A DNA stretch of 64,000 nt from an uncultured Anderseniella sp. (lineage in GTDB: Bacteria > Pseudomonadota > Alphaproteobacteria > Rhizobiales > Aestuariivirgaceae): positions 434,001 to 498,000 of the forward strand of contig CANKYU010000003.1 of the NCBI GenBank assembly GCA_947488295.1, in the 5' to 3' direction. A program made the translations under genes and the position numbers. Under the pieces are notes generated by a model. The model searched no databases. It saw nothing but the letters and a program-made list of their open reading frames with translations, and had not been told where the DNA came from. Each line of letters opens with the position of its first letter. The first letter of the stretch is position 1. Positions 46,258 to 55,080 of this stretch are shown here, piece by piece.

Positions 46258-46303
46258 TTGCTATTAAAACAGTAGCAGATTATTGCTATTAATATTGTAG
46301 CAA
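46258..46303. promoter_or_regulatory. Two tandem dyads in second HxlR/EamA divergent promoter
   Basis: Site 1 at 46258-46277 begins TTGCTATTAA and ends GTAGCA. Site 2 at 46283-46303 begins TTGCTATTAA and ends GTAGCAA. Both have TTGCTA/TAGCAA-type inverted arms with a 9-base centre and lie 25 bp apart, about 20 bp from the EamA start and 14 bp from the regulator start. Two near-identical palindromes on one face of the helix are a strong operator candidate. Confidence 0.65.
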
Positions 46304-46321
46304 CAATCACCAGAGGTATCC

Positions 46322-47212
46322 ATGCTTGCGTTACCGGCAGTCGCTGCGCTGGTCGCATCTCTTGGATGGGCCGTTGGAATTGTACTGGCGCAGTTTCCCG
46401 CCCGTGCCGTAGGGGCTTTTGAGTTCACGAGAATACAGCTGATTGCCTGCGCAGCGATCATGTCAGTTGTTTGTGCGGTGCTTGGCTATTGGGGCACAGT
46501 TGCCTGGGATCACTGGCCTGCATTTGCAGCAAGTATCGGATTGGGCATCCTGCTCGGCAATCTTGCAATGATTGAATGCCTCAGGCGGGGCGGCCCGAGG
46601 CGTACCGAGCTGCTGTTGGCCTTCAAGGCCCCTCTTGTTGCTGTGATGGCCTATATGTGGATGGGAGAAACCGTCTCCGTACCCGGTCTGGTGGGCGGGG
46701 CCGTCATTTTGTCGGGTATTGTGCTGGCGATTTTTTTCACTGGCTCGGCAGATGACGAAACTGATGCCGTTGATGGGAGCCTCGGTGTCGTCATCGTATT
46801 GGGGATTATGGCAGCTGCCTGTCACGGAGCCGGATATCTGCTGATGAAACCGGCATTGCTGGCCGGTACTGAGCCCCTGGCTGCTTCCGCGGTCAGGCTG
46901 ACCGGCGCCGCGTTTCTGATTTCACTCATTGCGCTGTGGCCGTTCAGTGGTTTCCGATCCGATACGGAAATGACTCCGTTGCTGCTGTTCCGGGTCATAT
47001 TGCCCGGTTTTATCGGCTACGGTGTTTCGTCTTCTCTGCTGCTTTATGCGTTTGCGAATTTCAATGCCGGCTTGGCCGCAATTCTGGGCTCGCTGTCACC
47101 GGTTCTGGTGTTGCCCCTTATCAGCCTCAAGACCGGAGTCATGCCGCACCCGCTTGCCTGGGCAGGGGCCGTGCTGGCAATTGCGGGAACAGCCCTGATG
47201 ATCCTTTACTAG
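46322..47212 (+). CDS. EamA-family (DMT) transporter
   Basis: 296 aa with ten helices in two EamA repeats. The first repeat ends in LLLAFKAPLVAVMAYMWMGETVS and the second in AILGSLSPVLVLPLISLKTG, positions where EamA proteins carry their conserved proline and glycines. AGAGGT precedes the ATG. Expected to be controlled by the divergent HxlR gene through the dyads at 46258-46303. Cargo unknown. This pair interrupts the usual xseA-DUF2093 neighbourhood. Confidence 0.87.
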   Translation: MLALPAVAALVASLGWAVGIVLAQFPARAVGAFEFTRIQLIACAAIMSVVCAVLGYWGTVAWDHWPAFAASIGLGILLGNLAMIECLRRGGPRRTELLLAFKAPLVAVMAYMWMGETVSVPGLVGGAVILSGIVLAIFFTGSADDETDAVDGSLGVVIVLGIMAAACHGAGYLLMKPALLAGTEPLAASAVRLTGAAFLISLIALWPFSGFRSDTEMTPLLLFRVILPGFIGYGVSSSLLLYAFANFNAGLAAILGSLSPVLVLPLISLKTGVMPHPLAWAGAVLAIAGTALMILY

Positions 47213-47302
47213 GGATGCATCAGAAACCCGACGTGATCAAATGCGCCAAACCGTCGGCACACCCCTTCTCAATCCGCTGTTCTGCCTGTAATAGTAACCT
47301 CC

Positions 47303-47524
47303 ATGAACTTTGAACCAACATTTGCCGCCGCTCAGGAAGCCAAGGTCCGCTATCTGGATGCTGACTTCCAGGTCCTGCGTCATGGTGATTTCGTGCGCTG
47401 CGCGGTAACCAGGCAGGCTATCCGCCTGGACGATCTGCGGTATTGGTCGGTTGACCGGCAGGAAGCCTATGCATCGGCTGAAGTTGCCATGCAGCGTCAC
47501 CTGGAAGTTATCGGCGCCAGTTAG
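47303..47524 (+). CDS. DUF2093 family protein
   Basis: 73 aa conserved small protein: AKVRYLDADFQVLRHGDFVRCAVT then QAIRLDDLRYWSVDRQEAYAS matches the DUF2093 pattern of Alphaproteobacteria, usually found next to xseA. One cysteine only, no membrane segment. The ribosome site is not evident (AACCTCC upstream). Function unknown. Here it is separated from xseA by the HxlR/EamA pair and converges with a 6-bp gap on the YbdK-type ligase. Confidence 0.78.
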   Translation: MNFEPTFAAAQEAKVRYLDADFQVLRHGDFVRCAVTRQAIRLDDLRYWSVDRQEAYASAEVAMQRHLEVIGAS

Positions 47525-47530
47525 TGAGCT

Positions 47531-48667
47531 CTAGTCCAGTCCGCTGACTGTCTCTTCAATCAGACTGTCCACAACAGCGCGCATGGCGTCGGTGTGATCT
47601 GCGCCCTGATCGGTTGCCGACGAGTAAACACCACGTTGCCTGTCGGCGCTGTTGCCGTTGGCAATTATGTTGCGCAGCTTGATGATTTCGTTGGCACACC
47701 CAAGTTCCTGTGCGTCTTCGGCGACCAATTCGAGCAGTTCCTCCAGCAGGCTGGGATAGCCGATCAGCGTCGCCTTGCCGAAATCCATGAGTTTTCCCGA
47801 CACGCCGTGGCGCTGGGCCTGCCAGCGGTTCTCGTTGATCAGGAACCGTTCGTACTGGCGCCAGCGTTGATTGGACAGCCTGAGCCTGTACAGCATGTGC
47901 GCAAGGCTCTGCACCAGGGCAGCGATGGCAACGGTATCATCGAGACGCGGCGTCACATCGCAGATCCGGGTTTCCAGCGTCGGAAACCGGGCTGACGGTC
48001 GCAAGTCCCACCAGATCTTGGTGGCATCCTCAATCACCCCGGACTGGACCAGCCTGTCTACCGCGCGCGTGTACTCGCCATAGGAGTTGAACAGCGGCGG
48101 CAGGCCGGTACGCGGCAGGTTGTCGAACACGCTCAGCCGGTAAGAGGCGAGCCCGGTGTCCCGGCCCTGCCAGAACGGTGATGATGCAGACAGCGCCAGG
48201 AGGTGGGGCAGGAAATACGACAACTGACCGAGCAGGTCGATGCGCAGGTCCTCATCCTCGATGCCGACATGCACATGCATGCCGCAGATCAGCATGCGTC
48301 GGGCAACGCCGGCCAGATCGCGCGCCAGTTCCTCATAGCGCTGCTTGTTGGTAAATGACTGGTGCTGCCAGTCGGCAAACGGATGGGTGGCAACCGCCAG
48401 CGGCGCAAGACCGTAGCCGTCGGCAATGCCGGAAATGGTTTTGCGCAACTCAACCAGCTCAGCACGTGCTTGCGGAATGGTTTTGCAAACCCCGGTACCC
48501 ACTTCGATCTGGCACTGCAGGAATTCCGGACTGACGCGCGACTTCAGCACCTTCTGGCATTCGTCCATCAGGGCATCAGGCGCCGCCACAAGATCCCGGG
48601 TCTGGCGGTCGACCAGGAGGTATTCCTCCTCGATACCCAGGGTGAATGTCGGCGTCTGCAAGCTCAT
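47531..48667 (-). CDS. Carboxylate-amine ligase, YbdK/GCS2 family
   Basis: 378 aa glutamate-cysteine ligase family 2 protein, ATP-dependent, weak gamma-glutamylcysteine synthetase in E. coli Ybd[11 protein letters not shown] at the N-terminus provides metal-binding glutamates; [12 protein letters not shown], then [13 protein letters not shown], and [20 protein letters not shown] complete the active-site set. With gor elsewhere in the window a link to glutathione synthesis is possible, but alphaproteobacteria normally use other GshA enzymes. Downstream of a small membrane-protein gene on the same strand. Confidence 0.88.
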   Translation of the reverse strand: MSLQTPTFTLGIEEEYLLVDRQTRDLVAAPDALMDECQKVLKSRVSPEFLQCQIEVGTGVCKTIPQARAELVELRKTISGIADGYGLAPLAVATHPFADWQHQSFTNKQRYEELARDLAGVARRMLICGMHVHVGIEDEDLRIDLLGQLSYFLPHLLALSASSPFWQGRDTGLASYRLSVFDNLPRTGLPPLFNSYGEYTRAVDRLVQSGVIEDATKIWWDLRPSARFPTLETRICDVTPRLDDTVAIAALVQSLAHMLYRLRLSNQRWRQYERFLINENRWQAQRHGVSGKLMDFGKATLIGYPSLLEELLELVAEDAQELGCANEIIKLRNIIANGNSADRQRGVYSSATDQGADHTDAMRAVVDSLIEETVSGLD

Positions 48668-48723
48668 GACGCAAAGTCTGCTTCAAGCCGCTTCCGCTTG
48701 CAAGTCATTCAGCAAACCCGACT

Positions 48724-48978
48724 TCAGGCAAGGAAACCGACGAAGCGATGATCCTTGTTCAGAACCAGAAGGACATTGGCCGCAACGATCGACCAGCCAA
48801 AAACGCGGCTGAACCTGGGGTCTTGCGCTGCTTCGACAGGCAGTGAACGCATCAGGATTATTGCAATGACGCAAAGTGCGTTGATGATGCCGAGCTGAAG
48901 TGCGAGAGGATAGTTCCCCGCAAAGAAGAAGGCATACATCCAGTCCAGATTACCGTCTGAAAACAAAGTTTTAAGCAT
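48724..48978 (-). CDS. Small two- or three-span membrane protein, hypothetical
   Basis: 84 aa with hydrophobic segments at about residues 13-22, 27-43 and 62-72. AGAGG lies nine bases upstream of the ATG, supporting translation. No family recognised. It is 56 bp upstream of the YbdK-type ligase on the same strand and may share its transcript. The promoter would lie in the 262-bp gap toward the DAHP synthase. Confidence 0.65.
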   Translation of the reverse strand: MLKTLFSDGNLDWMYAFFFAGNYPLALQLGIINALCVIAIILMRSLPVEAAQDPRFSRVFGWSIVAANVLLVLNKDHRFVGFLA

Positions 48979-49156
48979 TGTACAAACCTCTTTGTAAAAA
49001 GGTCAAATTGCCTCTGCCGTCCCGTGATCAGACATTGTATCAGGCAAGTCTTAACCCATTGTATAGTATATGCCGGGTATTCATCTGGTTTGGTGAACAG
49101 CCGCATTCCGGCACAAAATCGTGATTGGCCGGAGGTGCCGAGAATATGTGCTCACC

Positions 49157-49221
49157 TGCACAGCGCTTGCATTTTTTGCTACGATGGCGCAATGAAACCA
49201 CCGGTCCGCAAGGTGGCGGAC
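49157..49221 (+). promoter_or_regulatory. Candidate promoter and leader hairpins of DAHP synthase gene
   Basis: An extended -10 (TGCTACGAT, hexamer 49180-49185) has a partial -35 (TGCACA, 49157-49162) 17 bp before it. The short leader after it holds two mutually exclusive stems: CCACC/GGTGG (49198-49202 with 49212-49216) and GTCCGC/GCGGAC (49204-49209 with 49216-49221). No T-run follows, so a classical attenuator is not shown. Confidence 0.35.
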
Positions 49222-49240
49222 AGTCAAGAGAGTAAGTGAT

Positions 49241-50635
49241 ATGAGCAACTGGACCCCTTCAAGCTGGCGTTCTTTCCCGATCAAGCAGGTTCCCGACTAT
49301 GCCGATGCGGAAGCCCTCAAGAGCACAGAGGCCCGTTTGGCCACGTTTCCTCCGCTTGTATTTGCAGGTGAGGCACGCAAGCTGAAGCGCAAGCTGGCCA
49401 AAGTGTCGGAAGGCAAGGGTTTCCTGTTGCAAGGTGGTGACTGCGCAGAGAGTTTTGCCGAACATGAAGCGGACAATATTCGCGACTTCTTCCGCGTGTT
49501 CCTGCAAATGGCGGTGGTGTTGACGTTTGCCGGTGGTCAGCCGGTGGTCAAGGTCGGCCGCATTGCCGGACAGTTTGCCAAACCGCGGTCTTCAAATGTC
49601 GAGGCACAAGGTGACGTCGAGCTGCCGAGCTATCGCGGCGACATTATCAATGGCATCGGCTTCGACACGGCATCGCGTGAACCGGATCCTGAACGCCAGA
49701 TCATGGCCTACCGCCAGTCAGCCGCAACGCTGAACCTGCTGCGGGCATTTGCCATGGGCGGTTATGCCAATCTGGAACATGTACATCGCTGGACGTTAGG
49801 CTACCTTCGCGGCTCACCCCAGTCGGAACGCTATCAGCATCTGGCCGACCGGATTTCGGAAACGCTGGGCTTCATGCGCTCATGCGGTATCAACCCTGAC
49901 ACCACGCCACAGCTCAAGTCGACCGAGTTCTACACCTCGCACGAGGCGCTGCTGCTGGGATATGAAGAAGCCCTGACCCGTGTCGATTCCACCTCCGGAG
50001 AATGGTATGCCACCTCCGGTCACATGCTGTGGATAGGCGACAGGACACGCCAGCCTGATCATGCACACCTGGAATTCTGCCGCGGCGTTCAGAACCCGAT
50101 CGGGCTGAAATGCGGTCCGTCCCTGGAGGCTGATGAACTGATCCGCCTCATCGACATGCTGAACCCGGCCAACGAAGCCGGCCGGCTGACGCTGATCGCA
50201 CGCTTCGGCGCCGGCAAGGTGGAAGATCATTTGCCTGGCCTGATCCGCAAGGTTGAAGCCGAAGGTCGAAAAGTTCTGTGGTCATGTGATCCGATGCACG
50301 GCAACGTCATCAAGGCCTCCAGTGGTTACAAGACCAGGCCGTTCGACGCCATTCTGTCGGAGGTTCGGGACTTCCTGTCCATCCACCGGGCCGAGGGCAC
50401 CCATGCCGGCGGTATCCATGTGGAAATGACCGGGCAGAATGTCACCGAATGTACCGGTGGCGCACGCGAAGTGTCCGACGATGATCTTGCCCACCGTTAT
50501 CACACCCATTGTGATCCGCGGCTCAATGCAGATCAGGCACTGGAACTTGCATTCCTCGTCGCCGAGGAACTGCGCAAGTCGGTTGCCCCGGTCTCCGATG
50601 ACGCAGGTGAAAGCAGTTTTGAGGCGGCTGAGTAG
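49241..50635 (+). CDS. Class II 3-deoxy-7-phosphoheptulonate synthase
   Basis: 464 aa plant-type (class II) DAHP synthase, the entry enzyme of the shikimate pathway, joining phosphoenolpyruvate and erythrose 4-phosphate. Landmarks are [26 protein letters not shown], the metal/substrate segment [12 protein letters not shown], and [13 protein letters not shown] with [12 protein letters not shown] near the end. This type is usual in Alphaproteobacteria. A GAGAG element precedes the ATG; the upstream region has a candidate promoter and alternative hairpins. Confidence 0.94.
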   Translation: MSNWTPSSWRSFPIKQVPDYADAEALKSTEARLATFPPLVFAGEARKLKRKLAKVSEGKGFLLQGGDCAESFAEHEADNIRDFFRVFLQMAVVLTFAGGQPVVKVGRIAGQFAKPRSSNVEAQGDVELPSYRGDIINGIGFDTASREPDPERQIMAYRQSAATLNLLRAFAMGGYANLEHVHRWTLGYLRGSPQSERYQHLADRISETLGFMRSCGINPDTTPQLKSTEFYTSHEALLLGYEEALTRVDSTSGEWYATSGHMLWIGDRTRQPDHAHLEFCRGVQNPIGLKCGPSLEADELIRLIDMLNPANEAGRLTLIARFGAGKVEDHLPGLIRKVEAEGRKVLWSCDPMHGNVIKASSGYKTRPFDAILSEVRDFLSIHRAEGTHAGGIHVEMTGQNVTECTGGAREVSDDDLAHRYHTHCDPRLNADQALELAFLVAEELRKSVAPVSDDAGESSFEAAE

Positions 50636-50639
50636 CCGG

Positions 50640-51320
50640 TTACTCAACGATACGGAATTTGCGGATACTGGAACGGCTGGATGTTCTGGTGTCTTCGGTG
50701 TCCGCAGATACAGAAACGTGCCGCAGATCGGACAACTGCGGCGCGATGCCGAAGGCAGCCCTGAAGTCTGCAGCTATGTCGCGCGTTTCCATTTCCCACG
50801 TACCGGTTTTGGCGCGGCTGTCGCGCAGCACGATGACCATGCCCTTGTCCGGAAAATAGGGGTTCTTGATGATGGAGCCGGCGCGCTGTTTGCCGCCCCA
50901 GACATACGTCATGAGATAGCCCACACGTGGCTTGCCCAATAGCGAACTCAGTGCCCCCGACACGGACGCACTCTTGTCTTCAAACCACAAATGTACAGCC
51001 GCCGGACGGTCATCCTTGCCCTTTGCCGAAAGATCCGTGGCCGGGATGTCGCGGTCCACACGCCACTGCCATTGCAGTTTCGGCATGGTCGATCTGAGCG
51101 GATTGATTTCGCGGTACAGGAACGCCACCGACTTGTCGGCAGATATGTCGAGAACACCCTTGTTGAGGGCAAACCGTGTCTTCGGTTTGCTACCGACCTT
51201 GAGCACTTTCCAGTTGCCTTTGCCTGCCAGCAGGTCCTGGGATGCTGCCGCGGCAGGGTGTGCCCCGGCGCCAAGCATTACGGTTGCGAGCATGGCAGGC
51301 AGCACTGAGAGTAAACGCAT
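50640..51320 (-). CDS. DUF3047 family exported protein
   Basis: 226 aa with a signal peptide (hydrophobic core at about 4-18, cleavage near HPAAAA). The DUF3047 pattern is visible: VAFLYREINPL, LQWQWRVDRDIPATDL, AVHLWFEDK, then YLMTYVWGGKQRAGSII and DIAADFRAAFG. The family is periplasmic with unknown function. The gene converges on the DAHP synthase with a 4-bp gap. Upstream of it lies a perfect 10-bp dyad at 51346-51374. Confidence 0.85.
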   Translation of the reverse strand: MRLLSVLPAMLATVMLGAGAHPAAAASQDLLAGKGNWKVLKVGSKPKTRFALNKGVLDISADKSVAFLYREINPLRSTMPKLQWQWRVDRDIPATDLSAKGKDDRPAAVHLWFEDKSASVSGALSSLLGKPRVGYLMTYVWGGKQRAGSIIKNPYFPDKGMVIVLRDSRAKTGTWEMETRDIAADFRAAFGIAPQLSDLRHVSVSADTEDTRTSSRSSIRKFRIVE

Positions 51321-51345
51321 CTTGAAAGGGCCCCACGTGAGAACT

Positions 51346-51374
51346 GGCTGAAACAGTCATTGAATGTTTCAGCC
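51346..51374. promoter_or_regulatory. Perfect 10-bp inverted repeat
   Basis: GGCTGAAACA (51346-51355) and TGTTTCAGCC (51365-51374) with a 9-base spacer, 26 bp upstream of the DUF3047 start and after the YyaL-like gene. No T-run on either side, so an operator or mRNA stem is more likely than a terminator. Confidence 0.45.
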
Positions 51375-51453
51375 CGTGCGGCCTCAAATACAATTCACTT
51401 AGGCTCAATCCGCCGTGATCTGTCCGCAGCGTTGGACCAATGACGGCCAGTTC

Positions 51454-53703
51454 CTAGGACGCAGGCGACAGGGCAACCCGCAATTTCAGGGTTTCCGGCA
51501 GCAGGCAGATTTCATCCGAGCAGGTTTGCACCTGCAATTGCGCCTCGACCGGACCGGTGATGGGCTTGTCGAAGCTGGCGGTTATCTCCACCTGGTTTTC
51601 CAGAAGCGCCATGGGTTTTTCATTGAAGGCAAGCTTCTTGGTTTCCGGTTCCGGGTAGGACACGCTCGCAGTTCTGGCAGCTTCATTGCCGGCGATGTCC
51701 AGCTTCGTCGCCACCAGGTAGTCTTCCAGCGGGGCGTGGGAATTGACATGCCAGCCCTTGGCCACCTGCAACCGGATAACGAGGCTCTTGTTGTCAGCGC
51801 CCGGCACCAGCCGCGCATTCACCACGCCGTTGCCGGCAAATTGAACCACGCCTGTCTGTCCATGCAAAAAACTGTCTGATGCCGACAGAATGGACGCGCC
51901 GCTGGTTGGAGTGCCCGCCGCAATGCCGGACAATGCGGCAATGGTCTGTTCCGTGGCGCGGCGCATGTCCGGTGTGCCGGCGCGCTGTGCAAGACGTACC
52001 ATTGCATCGAGCGCCGCGCCATTGCCGGACGGCTGATCGACATCGGAGCGGGGCTTGGTGCGCGCGAACCCTGCAGCCTTGCGGGTGCCGAAAAAGTCCC
52101 CTGTTGCAGCGTCCTGGAAATTCGTTTTCATCTGGGCCAGCAGCGCCTTGGCTCGGTCCAGCCAGACCTTGTCTCCGGTGGCGTCGTGAACAAACAGATA
52201 GCCGCGCGCCATCTGGGCATAGTCGTCCAGTTCGCCTTCGACGTCATTGATGCCCTTGAAGTGGCTGCGGTGCAGCACACCATCTGCATCGTGCATTTGG
52301 GTCCAGACGAACTCTCCCGCCTTGATCGCCGCAGCGCGGTAGCTGGCGTCATCAAGCAGTACCGCTGCCTGCGCCATGCTGGCGATCATCATGCCGTTCC
52401 AGTTGGCCAGTATCTTTTCATCGCGCACCGGTTTTTGCCGGGGCTTGCGGGCCTCGGCCAGTTTGGCAAGAACCTGATCAAGTTTCGGCACCGACTGGTT
52501 GCGTACGCTGTCCATGTTGAGGATGACCTTGCCGGCCATTTCACCATCGGCAATCAGGCCGAACGTGCTGAGCGCAAACTCGGCGTCCTGTTTGCCGAGC
52601 ACATTTTCGAGCTGTTCCGGTGTCCACACATAATAGGTACCTTCCTCGCCTTCTGAATCAGCGTCGCGGGCGGTGTAGAAACCGCCGTCCGGCGAGGTCA
52701 GGTCGGCCAGTACATAGTCAATGGTCTTGCGTGCCGTCGCTGCATATTCAGGTTTTCCGGTGAGGCGGTAGGCGGTCAGGTAAACCTCGGTATTGAGCGC
52801 CTGGTCATTGAGCATCTTTTCAAAGTGCGGTACGCGCCATCCCGGATCGATCGCGTAGCGATGAAATCCGCCTTCGATGTGATCATGGATGCCGCCGTTC
52901 AGGCCCGACTGCAGGGTTCTCTCGACCGCATCAAGCACATCGGCATCGCCGGTGCGTTCTGCCTGCAGCAGCATGAAAGAAAGTACCGTGGGCCGGAAGA
53001 ATCTCGGACCGTCACCAAGGCCACCGGCGAAAGCATCGAATTTGCCGGACAGGGTCTTGGCCGCCTCCGCCATCAGGGCAGGGGTCAGGTTCTGTGCTTC
53101 CTGCTGGCGGTTCAGGTAGCCTTCAAGGAGTGTCGCCAGCCGCTCGCCTTCGGCCAGAACGGCTGGATTGTCCTGGGCCCAGCTTTCCGTGACACCACCG
53201 AGCAGCCCGGTAAAGTCTGACGGCGGGATGTACCCGGTTCCATAGAAAGGTTTCAGATCAGGCGTCAGGAACATGTTGTTGGGCCATCCGCCGCGCTGTG
53301 TCAGCAGTTCCGTGACCAGCATGTAGGTGTCGTCCAGGGCGGTGCGCTGTTCGCGGTCCACCAGCACCGGCACAAACTTCTCATTGATTGTGCCGGCAAT
53401 GGCTTCATTGTTGAAATGGGTTTCCTGCATCACATGACACCAGTGACAGGCGGTGTATCCGAAAGATACAAACAGCGGCAGATTTTTCTCCTTTGCCCGC
53501 TCAAACGCCTCATCGCCCCAGTCATACCAGCGTACCAGGTCGTTTGAGTGAGACCTCAGATAGGGCGAACTGCTTTGGCTCATGCGGGGGTTGTCGTCCG
53601 CCTTGCCGACGAATTTTGCATTGGCAATGGTCGTATGGATGAGCAGAGCCAGGACAGCCGCTAGAAGTGCAACCGGACGGAAGGCAGGCCTGAAATGCAA
53701 CAT
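51454..53703 (-). CDS. Exported YyaL-like thioredoxin-domain protein with C-terminal DsbD-alpha-like domain
   Basis: 749 aa. A signal peptide (residues ~1-29) is followed by the Thioredox_DsbH/DUF255 domain with SPYLRSHSNDLVRWYDWG and the CxxC site Cys86/Cys89 in TACHWCHVM. The middle is the alpha/alpha-toroid typical of YyaL and SPATA20 proteins (WRVPHFEKMLNDQALN). The last ~115 residues are extra: VAKGWHVNSHAPLEDYLVAT and the end CSDEICLLPE (Cys728, Cys733) resemble the N-terminal redox domain of DsbD. Start ATG 53703 has GAGGAAAC upstream. A terminator-like hairpin lies immediately before the gene. Periplasmic thiol chemistry is inferred. Confidence 0.85.
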   Translation of the reverse strand: MLHFRPAFRPVALLAAVLALLIHTTIANAKFVGKADDNPRMSQSSSPYLRSHSNDLVRWYDWGDEAFERAKEKNLPLFVSFGYTACHWCHVMQETHFNNEAIAGTINEKFVPVLVDREQRTALDDTYMLVTELLTQRGGWPNNMFLTPDLKPFYGTGYIPPSDFTGLLGGVTESWAQDNPAVLAEGERLATLLEGYLNRQQEAQNLTPALMAEAAKTLSGKFDAFAGGLGDGPRFFRPTVLSFMLLQAERTGDADVLDAVERTLQSGLNGGIHDHIEGGFHRYAIDPGWRVPHFEKMLNDQALNTEVYLTAYRLTGKPEYAATARKTIDYVLADLTSPDGGFYTARDADSEGEEGTYYVWTPEQLENVLGKQDAEFALSTFGLIADGEMAGKVILNMDSVRNQSVPKLDQVLAKLAEARKPRQKPVRDEKILANWNGMMIASMAQAAVLLDDASYRAAAIKAGEFVWTQMHDADGVLHRSHFKGINDVEGELDDYAQMARGYLFVHDATGDKVWLDRAKALLAQMKTNFQDAATGDFFGTRKAAGFARTKPRSDVDQPSGNGAALDAMVRLAQRAGTPDMRRATEQTIAALSGIAAGTPTSGASILSASDSFLHGQTGVVQFAGNGVVNARLVPGADNKSLVIRLQVAKGWHVNSHAPLEDYLVATKLDIAGNEAARTASVSYPEPETKKLAFNEKPMALLENQVEITASFDKPITGPVEAQLQVQTCSDEICLLPETLKLRVALSPAS

Positions 53704-53721
53704 GGGGTAGGTTTCCTCAAA

Positions 53722-53758
53722 CAATGAAAAGGCTGTCACCCGAATAGGTAACAGCCTT
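53722..53758 (-). terminator. Intrinsic terminator or attenuator between desaturase and YyaL-like gene
   Basis: On the minus strand a 12-bp stem (53758-53747 with 53740-53729, one G-T pair) and 6-base loop are followed by a TTTTC run. It ends about seven bases before the ribosome site of the YyaL-like gene, so it either ends the desaturase message or attenuates the downstream gene. Confidence 0.68.
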
Positions 53759-53810
53759 GCCTGTTGGTAGGAATTCACGATGACGTGGGGTTTTCTTCCC
53801 CGAGGGAAAC

Positions 53811-54905
53811 TCAGGCAGGTGTCGCCATTGCTTGTCTGAACGATACCAGCCGGCGGCTCTTTTCATCCCACAGGGTGAGCGGGATGCACTTCAGGCTCTC
53901 CCAGAACGTCAGCCTGCCGATTTCCTTCAGTTCGGGATAGTCCTTCATCACCTGTGGCAGCTTGTGAAACGGAACCCGGCTTGAAAGATGGTGAACATGA
54001 TGAATGCCGATATAGCCGGTCAGCCACATCAAGGGCTTCGGCAGATCATAAAACGAACTGCCATGCAGGGCGGAATGTTCATGCTCCCAGGTCTCGGTGT
54101 GATCCCACTGCGTGGTGTCGAACTGGTGTTGCACGTAAAACAGCCACACGCCAATCGAAGCGCCCAGCGCGACAACAGGCAGCTGAATCAGGATGAATGC
54201 CTTGAAGCCGATGAAGTAGATGATGGTCCCGTACAGCACAGCGATGCTGAGATTTGTGGTCATGATGCTGATCCACTGGTCGCGGCCGAGACTGAGGGCC
54301 CAGACCGGAAAACGGTGCCGGATGATAAACAGGTAAGCCGGACCGATCACAAACAGCACGAGCGGGTTTCGATACAACCGGTAGCGCAGTTTGTTGAGTG
54401 TGCTTAACGCGTTGTATTCGGCAATGGTCAGGGTTTCAATGTCGCCGAAACCGCGCTTGTCGAGATTGCCGGAGCCGGCGTGATGCAGGGAATGTGCGTA
54501 CCGCCAGTACTCATAAGGCGTCATGGTCAACACGCCCATGCAGCGCCCGACCCAGTTGTTCACGGTGCGTGACGAGAACATCGCACGATGTCCGCAGTCA
54601 TGCTGGATGATGAACAGACGTACCATCAGGCAGGCAGCGATCGGCACCAGCAGCAAGGTTAGCCAGTAGCTGACGCTCATGACGGCATACATGGCAGCCC
54701 ACACGCCTATGAAAGGAACCAATGTCAGGATGATTTCCACAACAGCCTGGCGGTCGTCGGCGCTTCTGTAGGGTGCGAGTTTCTGAACCCATGCGCGCTC
54801 GGCGGCAGTCAAAACGATCTTCTTTTCAAAATGAATACCACCCCGGTATGAATCGATTGTCGTCGTCGTGGGCACCTGTATTGCAGCCTCGCGCCAAGAG
54901 AGCAA
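53811..54905 (-). CDS. Membrane fatty acid desaturase
   Basis: 364 aa di-iron desaturase. Three histidine boxes are present: HDCGH at 102-106, HSLHH at 138-142 and HHVHH near residue 300, with four membrane helices in two pairs around them. The layout suits acyl-lipid (omega/delta-12-like) desaturases that introduce double bases in membrane lipids using ferredoxin or cytochrome electrons. The start is uncertain: TTG 54905 (AGAGGG upstream) or GTG 54872 (GAGG upstream) are similar. A terminator follows. Confidence 0.88.
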   Translation of the reverse strand: MLSWREAAIQVPTTTTIDSYRGGIHFEKKIVLTAAERAWVQKLAPYRSADDRQAVVEIILTLVPFIGVWAAMYAVMSVSYWLTLLLVPIAACLMVRLFIIQHDCGHRAMFSSRTVNNWVGRCMGVLTMTPYEYWRYAHSLHHAGSGNLDKRGFGDIETLTIAEYNALSTLNKLRYRLYRNPLVLFVIGPAYLFIIRHRFPVWALSLGRDQWISIMTTNLSIAVLYGTIIYFIGFKAFILIQLPVVALGASIGVWLFYVQHQFDTTQWDHTETWEHEHSALHGSSFYDLPKPLMWLTGYIGIHHVHHLSSRVPFHKLPQVMKDYPELKEIGRLTFWESLKCIPLTLWDEKSRRLVSFRQAMATPA

Positions 54906-55023
54906 TCGCTTTCTGCCCTCTCTGCCGGGTTTGTGATGGAACTGTGTTCGGCTGACGTTACGTCCGCGATCACCCCGGATTCATGTAAAGCGCCGATTGC
55001 GGTGCAGCCGAAACCCTTATTTC

Positions 55024-55050
55024 CCGGCACCTTGTCCGCAAGTGTGCCGG
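55024..55050 (-). terminator. Strong stem-loop downstream of DMT transporter gene
   Basis: CCGGCAC (55024-55030) pairs with GTGCCGG (55044-55050), and the loop contains an inner CTTG/CAAG stem. It lies 31 bp after the stop of the minus-strand DMT gene and lacks a T-run, so its terminator role is tentative. Confidence 0.4.
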
Positions 55051-55080
55051 CATGTAGCGATAGACGCTCACGCAATCGCT

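Noticed and set aside
49033..49064. Direct repeat CATTGTAT, 24 bp apart
   Set aside because: An 8-base repeat in a 262-bp gap is not significant and lacks dyad symmetry.
54809..55075. 88-codon frame spanning the gap between the DMT transporter and the desaturase
   Set aside because: It overlaps the desaturase 5' end, has no ribosome site and low-complexity basic composition; the strong hairpin at 55024-55050 lies inside it.
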